This document shows, in pieces, positions 1-28,300 of a stretch of DNA of 64,000 bases. The first letter of the stretch is position 1. Every line of letters starts with the position of its first letter. The stretch spans positions 8,193,750 through 8,257,749 of the forward strand of contig NZ_CM007717.1 of the NCBI RefSeq assembly GCF_002019855.1, read 5' to 3'. The stretch is from Streptomyces antibioticus. GTDB taxonomy: Bacteria; Actinomycetota; Actinomycetes; Streptomycetales; Streptomycetaceae. The translations under genes were made by a program, and so were the position numbers. The notes under the pieces are model-generated. The model made no database searches, was not told where the DNA came from, and saw nothing but the letters and a program-made list of their open reading frames with translations.

Positions 1-18687
<18,687 letters not shown>

Positions 18688-18878
18688 GTCTCCACCTCCG
18701 AGATATCCCCCGCACGGACGGCCGGAGAGGCAGGAATGAAAACTCACAACGGCCCGGAAAGCGGGCCGACAATTCGAAGCGCAACAGTGGAACGGCGGCC
18801 ATCGGGCCATGAGGAGCGATGCGGCTCGCCGTACGCGCTGAAATCGGGCACAACTGCCCGGAATCACAACCGAGGAGA

Positions 18879-18907
18879 ACCTAACCCCGGGAAGTTCTGA
18901 GGGTCAA
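18879..18907 (-). promoter_or_regulatory. Candidate promoter of acmB-acmC
   Basis: Reading leftwards, TTGACC (18902-18907) is followed after exactly 17 bases by TTAGGT (18879-18884), a good match to a housekeeping-type actinobacterial promoter. It would leave a leader of roughly 185 bases before the TTG start of acmB. Confidence 0.5.
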
Positions 18908-18935
18908 GGAGATCAATGGGCTATGCCACACGCAT

Positions 18936-18951
18936 GTCCCGCCGGCGGGAC
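18936..18951. promoter_or_regulatory. 16-bp perfect palindrome in the acmB/acmA divergent region
   Basis: GTCCCGCCGGCGGGAC is fully self-complementary. It lies about 30 bases upstream of the candidate acmB promoter in the 530-base gap between the two divergent biosynthetic operons. It could be an operator for a cluster regulator, but GC-rich palindromes of this size also arise by chance here. Confidence 0.35.
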
Positions 18952-19127
18952 AACAGGACCGCCCGCCGAAGCCGGCACACACACGTGACGGCGGCCCGGC
19001 GTGCGCCTTCACCGTGTCGGCGCACCTGAAACTCCCTTGTGAAGGGCCGGTGAACCTTCGTGAGGGCCGGGGCGGAGACAACCAGCAGCGCAGGACGGAC
19101 GTCTCTTGTCCATGGAGGGGCGGGCGC

Positions 19128-19156
19128 TTGCCCGTCGTTTCCGGGCAGTGTTAGTT
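19128..19156 (+). promoter_or_regulatory. Candidate promoter of the acmA operon
   Basis: TTGCCC (19128-19133) and TTAGTT (19151-19156) are 17 bases apart and about 60 bases upstream of the acmA start. The rest of the 18688-19217 gap shows no gene on either strand. Confidence 0.4.
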
Positions 19157-19217
19157 TCGCCCTCACTGAATGTCGGATCGCATGTTTCCCGGACCTGTTT
19201 CTCAAAAGGAAGCCTGT

Positions 19218-20621
19218 ATGGCAAAGACATGGTGGGGAAGTCATCTGCTGAGCCGGGGCGCGGACGACGAGATATGGGCTGTTTCCCGCGCACCGGTCAC
19301 CCGAGGGCAGTTACGCACGGCGGTCGCCGATCTCGGAAAGCTTTTTCGCGACCACGGAATCGGGGAGGGAAGCTCGGTTCTTCTGAGAATGAAGCCGAGT
19401 TTCACCTATCTACAGGTGCTGCTCGCCCTGTGGAGTCGCGGGGCGCAGGTGGTCCTGGTCGACTTCCGGCTGAAACCGGCCGAGTACGAGCCGCTGACCG
19501 AGCTGGTGCGTCCGCAGTACCTCGTCGTCGCGGCGGGCGCCGGCGGGCCGGTGGCCGGATTCCGGCAGGAGTCCGACTTCACGGTCCTGCGGATGCCCGA
19601 CGGCCGGCCCGCCGTCGACGGAGTACGCCTGGTGCAGTTCAGCTCGGGCTCGACCGGACGGCCCAAGGTGATCGGCCGCCCCGCGGACTCCGTGCTCGCC
19701 GAACTCGACCGGCACAGCGCACTTCCCGGAATCCCCGGCAGGGGCGACCGCCTGATGCTGCTGAACTCGGTCATGCACAACATGGGCCTGGTCAGCGGCG
19801 TCCTGCACGCCCTCGCGGCCGGGGCGACCCTGATCGTCCCGCCGACACTCCGCCCGGCGGAGGTGGTGCGGCTGATGGCCTCCACCGAGACGACCGCCGT
19901 GTACGGCACACCCGTCCACCACGAGCTGCTGTCCCGCGTCGGGGACCGGCCCGAACTGCCCGCGCTGCGGCTCGCGGTGTCCGGCGGCGAACGGGTGCCG
20001 CAGGAGACCTACGACCGGTTCCGCGCCCGCTTCGGCCTGCCCGTCAGCCCGGTCTACGGCCTCACCGAGATCGGGCTGCTCGCGGGCGACCTGTCCGGCA
20101 CGACCGTGCCACCGGAGGTGGGGCCCCCGGTGCCCGGCGCCGAGGTGAAGGTCGCCGGCGAGGAGCTGTACGTCCGCATGGACCGGTCACCGTACCTGTA
20201 CGGCGATCACGCCGACCGCTTCTCGGACGGCTGGCTGCGCACCTGTGACCGGGTCCACCAGGACCCGGCGACCGGGGTCCTCACCCTGCTCGGCCGGGCC
20301 GACTCGCTGGTCGTGGTCGGCGGACTGAAGGTCGACCTCACGGAGGTCGAGACCGCCCTGCTGGCCCATCCTCGGGTGACCGAGGCCGTGGTGACACACG
20401 ATCAGGTCGTCGAGGCGTTCGTAGGAGCCGACGAGACGGTGACCGCCGGCCATCTCACCGCCTGGTGCCGGGAGCGGCTGAGTCCCGTCAAGGTCCCCAA
20501 GCGGTTCGTCGTCACGCGGCTGCTGCCGCGGAACTCGATGGGGAAGCTGATCCGCGACCCCGCGCTCCTGCACGAGCACATCACGTCGGAACTCACTTCG
20601 CAGGCACAGGGGGGCCGTTGA
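19218..20621 (+). CDS. acmA: Actinomycin synthetase I: 4-MHA-activating adenylation enzyme
   Basis: Stand-alone AMP-binding enzyme of 467 residues, expected to adenylate 4-methyl-3-hydroxyanthranilic acid and load it on AcmD. Visible family motifs are QFSSGSTGRPK (phosphate-binding A3), VYGLTEIG (A5), GWLRTCDR (A7) and the C-terminal NSMGKLIRD with the catalytic Lys. The ATG at 19218 follows AAGGAAG. It heads a rightward operon, overlapping acmD by TTGA, and is divergent from acmB. The function is inferred from the neighbouring Thr-Val and Pro-Sar-MeVal synthetases and from the single-domain layout known for ACMS I. Sequence alone would only support an aryl-acid or fatty-acid type ligase. Confidence 0.9.
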   Translation: MAKTWWGSHLLSRGADDEIWAVSRAPVTRGQLRTAVADLGKLFRDHGIGEGSSVLLRMKPSFTYLQVLLALWSRGAQVVLVDFRLKPAEYEPLTELVRPQYLVVAAGAGGPVAGFRQESDFTVLRMPDGRPAVDGVRLVQFSSGSTGRPKVIGRPADSVLAELDRHSALPGIPGRGDRLMLLNSVMHNMGLVSGVLHALAAGATLIVPPTLRPAEVVRLMASTETTAVYGTPVHHELLSRVGDRPELPALRLAVSGGERVPQETYDRFRARFGLPVSPVYGLTEIGLLAGDLSGTTVPPEVGPPVPGAEVKVAGEELYVRMDRSPYLYGDHADRFSDGWLRTCDRVHQDPATGVLTLLGRADSLVVVGGLKVDLTEVETALLAHPRVTEAVVTHDQVVEAFVGADETVTAGHLTAWCRERLSPVKVPKRFVVTRLLPRNSMGKLIRDPALLHEHITSELTSQAQGGR

Positions 20622-20854
20622 TCTCGAAAGACGACATCAGAGCGATATTGACCGACAGCGCGGGGCTCGGACCGCCCGAGGAACTCTCCGACGACAGCGA
20701 GCTGGTGATCGACTCGTTCACCCTGATCGTCCTCCAGCACGGGCTGGAGGAGCGCCACGGCGTGGTCATCGACCCGCAGTTCGAGGACATGGGCCTGTTC
20801 ACCTCTGTCGACGGCATCCACGCGTACGTGACGAGGGCTCTGGAAGAGCAGTGA
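20618..20854 (+). CDS. acmD: 4-MHA carrier protein (acyl carrier protein)
   Basis: Carrier protein of 78 residues, the same size as the known AcmACP. It has the phosphopantetheine site in IDSFTL (Ser33) and the acidic helical character of the family. The start is a TTG at 20618 whose last two bases are shared with the acmA stop (TTGA); AGGGGGG just upstream serves as the ribosome site. No ATG or GTG in this frame would leave a sensible N-terminus. It should hold 4-MHA as a thioester and donate it to the first condensation domain of AcmB. Confidence 0.88.
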   Translation: MISKDDIRAILTDSAGLGPPEELSDDSELVIDSFTLIVLQHGLEERHGVVIDPQFEDMGLFTSVDGIHAYVTRALEEQ

Positions 20855-20900
20855 CGAGTCCGTCCCACCCCGCCCCGACCGCCACACGCAGGGAGCAAGG

Positions 20901-21101
20901 ATGAGCAACCCCTTCGAGAACCCCGACGGAACGTTCCTCGTGCTCGTCAACGACGAGGGCCAGCACTCGCTGTGGCCCGCGTTCGCCGAAGTGCCCGCCG
21001 GCTGGACGGTCGCGCTCGGCGAGAGCGACCGGCAGACCTGTCTCGCTTACGTCGAGAAGCACTGGACCGACATGCGCCCGCTGAGCCTGGCGCGCCGATA
21101 G
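20901..21101 (+). CDS. MbtH-like protein
   Basis: Small 66-residue protein that starts NPFENPDG and contains the conserved tryptophans in SLWPAF and AGWTV plus the HWTDMRP end. MbtH proteins bind NRPS adenylation domains and raise their solubility and activity. The preceding AGGGAGCAAGG is a good ribosome site. It lies 46 bases after acmD in the same operon, so it most likely serves AcmB and AcmC. Confidence 0.93.
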   Translation: MSNPFENPDGTFLVLVNDEGQHSLWPAFAEVPAGWTVALGESDRQTCLAYVEKHWTDMRPLSLARR

Positions 21102-21110
21102 GAGACCGCG

Positions 21111-21674
21111 ATGGACGACGCCGCTTTTCGGCAACTGCTGTTGAGGGAGGAGGATCTGGAGGAGTCGTTCTTCGGCGAGGAACCGAGCGCCGCCTACGAT
21201 CCGGCGTACGTCTCCGGCGACGAGTCGGGGCGGGCCATCGTGGACCTGACGAACATGCTCACGCACGGCACGCACCCCGACACGACACACCACGCCTCCG
21301 CACTGTTCACGAACGTCGTCGGGTCCGTCGTCTTCCACCATGTCGCCCAGTTCGGCAACGGCGCCTGCCGGCAGGTGTACGAGCAGCTCCACGACGCGGT
21401 GCGCGCATGCGAGCGGTACCGGATGGAACTGAACGATGGCGTCCAACTCGACATCAGCAGAGTGGACTTGGCGCCGATCGAGCTGGGGGACGGCGGCTTC
21501 GTGGTGCGCTGGCTGTCCACCGTCGACCACTTCCGTATCGAGACCGCCTGGGCGATCGTCACCAAGGACGACGTCCTGACCTTCGTCAACACGCGTATCC
21601 CGGACGAGTGGGAGATCCACCGGCTCGCCCGCACGGCAGTCGACCGCGTCGCCGACCTGACGGGTACACCATGA
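21111..21674 (+). CDS. Uncharacterised protein of the acmA operon
   Basis: Soluble protein of 187 residues with no signal peptide or membrane segment. I do not recognise the family with confidence. The second half (VRACERYRMELNDG, then VDLAPIELGDG and later TKDDVLTFVNTR) has the alternating strand pattern of an alpha/beta sensor-like fold, loosely like the PknH or LpqQ type, but this is weak. It starts 9 bases after the MbtH gene with AGGAG ahead, and its stop overlaps the next start (ATGA). Transcription with acmA-acmD makes a part in actinomycin production or self-protection plausible. Confidence 0.75.
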   Translation: MDDAAFRQLLLREEDLEESFFGEEPSAAYDPAYVSGDESGRAIVDLTNMLTHGTHPDTTHHASALFTNVVGSVVFHHVAQFGNGACRQVYEQLHDAVRACERYRMELNDGVQLDISRVDLAPIELGDGGFVVRWLSTVDHFRIETAWAIVTKDDVLTFVNTRIPDEWEIHRLARTAVDRVADLTGTP

Positions 21675-22306
21675 CGTCGTCCACCGCGGCCGCCGTCGAC
21701 CTCGCCTCCGCGCTGGACACGGTCGAGACCTGGCTGACCGAGTACATCTCCGCATCCCATCCGGAGATCGGCCGCACGGGGCCGATCTGCCCGTTCGTGT
21801 CGCCCTCCCGCAAGAACCGGACCATGGAGATCCGTCTGCGGCTCGTCGGGCCGGCGCCGAGCCGCGAGCTGGTGGAGGAGATCGCCCGCAGCAGCCTGCG
21901 GGAGTACGAGCTGACGACCTGGCAGGGCAGGAACCCCATGCTCCAGGCCATGGCGGTCGTCCTCCCCGATCTCCGCGGCGAGGACACGGCACTGCTCGAC
22001 CAGGCCCAGGCCCGGGTGAAGGACGACTTCGTGGAACGGGGCCTCATGATCGGCCAGTTCCACGAGAACTGCGAGGTGACGGCCGCACGCAACCCCCGCT
22101 TCGCGGTGAGCCGGGCACCCGTGCCCGTCCTCGCCATCCGCGCCATCGCCCTGCACGACGTCTTCTTCCTGTCCGACCGCCCGCACTGGTTCGCCAAGTA
22201 CCGTGAGAAATTCGGCAAGTTCTACGGACCGGGCTCCACGCTGATGGACCCGCTCCTCGCGGAGCGCTACCAGGAGGCAGAGCAGGCGTTCGGTGGGCGT
22301 TCGTAG
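21671..22306 (+). CDS. DUF6875-like protein, last gene of the acmA operon
   Basis: Protein of 211 residues starting at ATG 21671, which overlaps the previous stop. The segment GPICPFVSPSRKNRTMEIRL and the later FFLSDRPHWFAKYREKFG look like the poorly known DUF6875 family, which tends to occur beside biosynthetic genes and has no settled activity. No membrane segment is seen. Close coupling to the preceding gene suggests the two products act together. The operon ends here at a strong hairpin. Confidence 0.75.
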   Translation: MTSSTAAAVDLASALDTVETWLTEYISASHPEIGRTGPICPFVSPSRKNRTMEIRLRLVGPAPSRELVEEIARSSLREYELTTWQGRNPMLQAMAVVLPDLRGEDTALLDQAQARVKDDFVERGLMIGQFHENCEVTAARNPRFAVSRAPVPVLAIRAIALHDVFFLSDRPHWFAKYREKFGKFYGPGSTLMDPLLAERYQEAEQAFGGRS

Positions 22307-22318
22307 ACGGAGACGGCT

Positions 22319-22369
22319 GTCGATGGCCCTCCGGTTGAACCACCGTGGCTCAACCAGAGGGCCATCGAC
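22319..22369. terminator. Bidirectional hairpin terminator
   Basis: The arm GTCGATGGCCCTC (22319-22331) pairs perfectly with 22357-22369. After one mismatch GGTTGA pairs with TCAACC, and the inner loop pairs CCA with TGG. It sits between the converging ends of the acmA operon and the GH92 gene and can serve both. Confidence 0.85.
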
Positions 22370-22370
22370 G

Positions 22371-25300
22371 CTACTTCACGAGCAGTCCCTCCCATTCCGA
22401 CGCCGGTGACCAGAGTTCGTTGCCACTGGTTGCGACCGTCCGGTGATCGCTGCTCGTCGGATGGAACCCGATCGCGTACGTGCGGGTGAACGAACCGTTG
22501 GCCGACGTCACCTTGATGGTGCGGGTGGTGAGCCGGGAGCCGTTCGGCGACAGGACCGTGCTGCCGTCGCTGACCTTCACCCGGGCGCCGGGCTGTGCCG
22601 GTACGGCGGAGACGGCCGGGATCCTCTTGTTCCTCGGCCAGTCGACGACGTACGTGGACACGTTCGGGTCGAACCCGTCGATCGCCACACCTCCCACGGT
22701 GATCGCCGACGCGTCGGCGACACTGGCCTTGGTGGCGTCCGCGAAGTTCGTCACCGTGACCGAACCGTCGGCGCCCACGACCACCGTCGCCGACATCGCC
22801 GCCGCCAGGTTGATCCGCTGCCAGCTCGCCTCGCCCGCCGAGGTGAGGTCGAGGGGATAGCCGGAGTCCGTGGCGGTCTGCTCCAGGACCTGGGTGCGCT
22901 GTTCGGCGGTGAGGTCCGGGAAGGCCGTGATCAGCAGGGCCGCCGCGTCGGACGGCGCCCGCAGAGCCTGCCCGGCCTTGCCGGCCTGCGAGAAACCGTA
23001 GGTCAGACGCCGGGTGTACAGGTCGACGCTCTGCGCCCTGCTCAAGCCGGCGTAGGAGTCGCCCTCGCAGGCCGTGAGCGTGCTGCCGTACCCCTCCTTC
23101 TCGCACTGCGCGAGCAGGACGCTCTCGATCTCCGTGTGGGCCTGCTTCAGCAGATCCGCGAACTCGGGATCCGCCCACCGGTGCGCGACGGTCGCCTGCG
23201 CCGAGATCCGGCCGCCCATGACGTCCAGCGGGTAGTGGAACCCGAGGACGACACGGTTGTCGCCGTACTCCGAGGTGCGCGCGAGGATCGACGGCGCCAG
23301 CTCGGGCAGGAGCGTGGCGAGGATCGTACCCGCCTCGTAACCGCCGTAGGTGTGCCCGCTCGGGTACGAGCCGCTGGTGGCGAGGCCGCCGTACGAGCCG
23401 TTCTGCGACTCGTAGACATGGCCGCCGTCGCCGACGAACCCGAGCCGCACGTACGGGCGCAGATAGCCGAAGCGGTTCTTCGCCGCGTCGCCCTTGTCGA
23501 GGTTCTTCGTGACGCGGGAGAACAGGGCGCTGGTCTTGGGCAGTTGGCCGTTCTTCAGGGCCTCGCTGTACATCGGGCCGAGCCGGGAGCCGAGGCCGTC
23601 GGCCATGGTGACGGTGGAGCTGTTCGTCGCGTCGATGTCGGCCCGGTCGACGTCCTTCTGCGTCGCCGCGTTGTTGATGCGTACGGCGATCCGGTCGTTC
23701 TCCGCGGTCAGCGAAGCGCCCTGGGGCTGCTTGCTGTTGGCGCCGAGGATGCCGGGGCCGAGGTCGGTGAAGCCGTCGAGGAGGCTGGTGAAGTAGTCGG
23801 TGCCGTCGCCGGATCCGGGCCACTTGTCCGATGCGTAGGTCGCGTTGAGGACGTCGTCGGGGAAGGGGGACGGTTCGTAGGACGGGTCGGAAGCGGTGTT
23901 TGCTCTCGTGGGCTCAGGGTTGTCGTCCGAGGTTCCGGCCAGGGTGACGGCGGTGACGGTCGCCGTGTGCGCCTTCGCCCTGCCCTTCGTCGCGAGCACG
24001 GCCGTGTGGGTCGTGGCGGAGACGTGTGTGGTGGTTCCGTCGCCGAGGGCCACGGTGTAGCCGAGGACCGGGAAGCCGCCGTCCCCGGCCGGCCGCCAGT
24101 CCACGCGGACCAGCTCGCCGTCGGTGAACACACCCGTGACGCCCGGCTTCTGCGGCTTGCTCCCGCCGGTCACCACGGGTGCCGTGGGCGGGCTCGGCTG
24201 CGAGGTGCCGACGGCGTTCACCGCGCGGACCCGCGCCGTGTACGGCTTGCCGGACGGCAGCCGGGCGAACGTCGTGCTGCGGCTGTCCGGATCGCGGATC
24301 TCGACCTGGTGGCCGTCGTCCAGGGTGACCCTGTAGCCGGTGACCGGCGAACCGCCGGTGTCACGAGGCGCGGACCAGGCGACGGTCACGCTCGTGCCCG
24401 CCGAGGTCGCCGACACCGCGTCGGGCGCGGCCGGCACGGCCTTGGGCTTGGTGACGAGCGCGGACAGGGCACGCTGGAGGGCGCTATGGCGATCCGTCAG
24501 GGTCGCGTCCGTCGCCTTGTCGTCCGCCACCGTGGTCTTCGCCTCGGCGAGTGCTTTGCTGAACGCCTTCCACGACGCCTCCGTGTAGCGGGAGTTGTCG
24601 ATGAGTGAGGCGGTCGTGACCAGGTTCTCCAGGCGGAGTCTCGGCAGCGGGACCAACTGCTGGGCGGCGAAGGTCAGGCTGCGGGTCAGGTTGTCGACTT
24701 CGAGCTGGCCAGCGCCTTCGGCGTCCAGGAGGGTGCGGGCGGCGGCGAGTTCGCGCCGGAACACACCGAAGTCGATGGTGGTGTAGCGCGCCGCGTCGGC
24801 GGAGAGCCCCTCGTACCGCTCGATCGCCTTGCGCAGGGCGGACTTGTCCGTGACGGCGGGCGCCGCCACGTGGGCGAAGGTGATGCGGCCCAGATTCGCG
24901 ACGTACGGGTGCGAGGAGTCCGGCGTCGTCGTCAGCCGCAGATGGACCGAGTGCCTGCCCGTGATCGCCGTGGGCAGGGTGAGGCTCGTCGTCCCTCCGG
25001 ACGACCACGCGGACCCGGTCACCGGCAGCGGGACGGTCGCGTACGGCGTCCCCGGACGGGCCGGGTCGAAGGAGTCCAGGTAGAGCTGGACGGCCGAACC
25101 TATGCCGCAGCGCGCGGAGTTGTTGACGTAGGTGAGGGTGACGGTGTTCTTCGGGGAACCGCCGAAGTCGATGTCCCCGTAGTCGAGCCAGGCCCCGTCG
25201 TAGGTGCCGCCGAGGTTGGTGGTGGAACCCGCGCCGCTCCAGCCGACCGGCTCGCTCTTGAGGCCGCCGCCGCTGTGGGAGCGGAACGCGGTGGCGTCGA

Positions 25301-28300
25301 AGCCCGCCGGTGCGTCGGCCTCCTGAGTGAGCGTCAGCGCGTAGATGTTGCCCACATAGGGCTGCGACGACGAGTGGGTGCCGGAGACGAAGGTGGCGTA
25401 CACGTCCTGGACGCCGGTGAAGACGCCCGGGTCGAGGTCCACGCTCGTGGTGGCGATGGTGCCCCAGCCGGATCCGGTGTAGTCGAGGGGGACGGCGACG
25501 GTCTTCGGGCCGTCCCGCGAGCCGAGGCGCAGCTCGATGTGCGAGTCCGAGGCCGCGCGCGACTGGGGCTTGTCGTAGCGGACGGTGACGGTGTCGGCGC
25601 CGTTGCGGAGATCGGTGTCCTTCCACTCGGCCCACGCGCCGTTCGTGACGTTCTCGAAGATGCCGTTCGAGAGGTTGAGCGGCGCCGAACCGCCGCCGGT
25701 TGTCGTGCTGTTGACCGCGGTCAGTGTGGCGAGCGTGGTGGCGGGGGAGGAGGGGACCTCGTACGGCGAGAACTGGTACCAGTCGAAGTTCGACACCCAC
25801 TGCTGCCCGGCCGGCGCGTGGAACACGAACGTCGCACTGGAGGCGCGCAGCAGGGCGTCCGGGTCGGTGACGGCCGCCTGCACGGTGCTGTAGTACTGCC
25901 AGCCGCCCGTTCCGGGAAGCTGGACGGTGGCGACGACGGGCCCGTCCGCGGCGCCGGCGTGGATGTCGACGCTGCTCGGCTTCGCGGTCGTGGCCTGCGA
26001 GTTGGCGTAGCGCACCGACACGGACCGCGGGGCGACCCCGCCGAAGTCCAGCTTGGCGTACCGCTCCCACGCTCCCTCGGTGACACCACCGAGGTTGCCG
26101 TCGGAGTTGTTCTTCTCCTTCGTGAGGCGGGGGCCTTCCATCTCGTCGGGGGACTCGGCCTGGAGGACGGCGTAACCGCCCTCGTCGATGGTGAGCGTGT
26201 CGACGGCCGACTCCAGCGCGTCCTGCGCCGCCATCAGCGTGCCCGTCGCCGACGTGGTGTCCGCGAGAACGGTCCGCGCGCGTTCGAGCGCCGAGCGGAA
26301 CAACGTCCAGGAGCCGTCGGAGTAGTTGCCGCTGCGCACCAGGGACGCCTGATCGACCAGCGCGCGCAGCGACTTGCGGTGCACCGCGGCGGCGGAGACG
26401 AGGAGCGAATCGGTCGGGGACACCCCGGTGCCGCGCACGGTCGAGGCCGGAATGCCGTGAGCGAAGGCGGTATCGGCGAACGTGATGCCGATGCGTGCGT
26501 CGACCTGTGCTGTGCCGGTGAGCGAGAGCGTAGCTGTACGCGATCCGGTGACGCGCAGGTCGGCCCTGACTCCGCCCGGCAGGCCCGTCACGGTGGCCGC
26601 TCCGGTCTTCGTCAGGCTGGTTCCTTTGCGGGCGGCGAAGGACGCCGGACCGGACAGGGTGAGCTGCACGCTGCCGTCGAGGGTGCCGTTCTCGGTGGTG
26701 CCCACGGTGGTCGGGCGGGCGGAGACGACGGTGTCGCCCTTGCCCGTTCCCGCGCCGCCGCCCGTGTCACCCCCATGGGTGTCGAGCGAGTAGGCGGGCT
26801 CGGTGCGCGTGCCCCACTGCGAAGGCTTGGAACCCATGGTGAAGTCGAGGGTTCCGCCCGAGACGATGTGCGCGTAGTCGAGCCAAGTGTTGCCGAACCG
26901 CTTGCCGTTGAGGGTCGCGCTCTGCACGTAGTAGCTGCTCGGCGACACCCCGTCGGCCTTCACCGTGAACCGCGAGCCGTTGGCGTAGGTGATCGTCGTG
27001 GAGTCGAAGAACGGGCTGCCGATCTGGAACTGGCTCGAACCGGCGGTCACCGGGAACAGACCCAGGGCGGCGGCGACGAACATGGTCGACATGGTGCCGG
27101 CGTCGTTGTCCATGGTCGGCAGGAAGCCGTCCGGGGCGAGCTTGTAGACCTTGGTCTTGATCGGCGGCCTGAACTCGCCGCCGGAGCTGGGGGCTTCGTT
27201 GGTCGAGCCCGTCGCGATGTAGCGGTTCCAGGTCGTGCCGGTGTAGATGGCGCGTACCCACTTCTGCGTCAGGCTCGGCTCACCTGTGTAGTTGAAGAGG
27301 TACGGGGCCTGAAGGTCGATCTCGTTCGCGTTGGAGTGCAGCATGGTCGAGCCGTCGTCGGCGCCGGAGTCCTCGCCGAACAGGTGTCTGACCGCGGCCT
27401 TGCCGGCCTTGTCGCCGCCCATGGCCTTGATGAGGCCGCCCATGTCGTACGCGTCGTACCAGTGGTACTGCCAGAGCGTGCCCTGGTAGAGGCCGGCCGC
27501 CTCGAACTTCTCGTAGTCGGCGCTCTGCCAGGCCCCGCCCGTCGCGCGCGGGGTGAGCAGACCCACCTTCGTGCCGTCGGCGGCGGTCCAGGCGCCGGGC
27601 TTCACGAGGTTGTCGATCGCCATCGTCGCCTGTGTGCGCAGCTTCTTCGCGTCCGCGTCCTTGCCGAGCGCGTCGGCGATGACGGACAGCGCCCACTGGT
27701 CGTAGCCGCGCTGCACGGTCGTACCGGGATCGCCGCTGACGTAACCCTGCCGCAACTGCGCGCCCGTGTAGTACCCGGAGTACGACAGCAGCGCCGGGTA
27801 CGCCTCGTCGAGCCGGTCGAAGTTCTTGAAGCCCTTCGACAGCGCGTCGGCGACCAGCACGGCCGAGCGCTCCCACCGCACGGTCGGCACCGAGTGGGTG
27901 AGGCTGCCCAGGCTCTTGCCCGAGGCGCGCGCGTCGGCGAAGAGCACGACGAGCGACTGCACCATGTCCCGGTAGGCGGCCGGGTCGATGTACGCCTCGA
28001 CCGAGTACTTGCGGAAGTCGTCCCAGGTGGACCAACCGTCGTAGTACGTGAACCCGTTGGCCTTGTGCACACGGCCGTCCACCCCGCGGTACGTCCCGCT
28101 GGTGCTGGTGGCGTTCACCGGCAGCGCGTACATGCGGTACAGGTGCGTGTAGAACTGCTTGGTGAGCGTCGCGTCGGGATCGGACTTCGCCGAGGAGCGC
28201 ACGTCGACGGCGCCGAGCGCGCTGTTCCAGGCCGCCTTGGTCTGCGCGCGGGCCTGCTCGAAGGTGAGCCCGCCCACTTCACTGCGCTGGTCGGCCGCTG

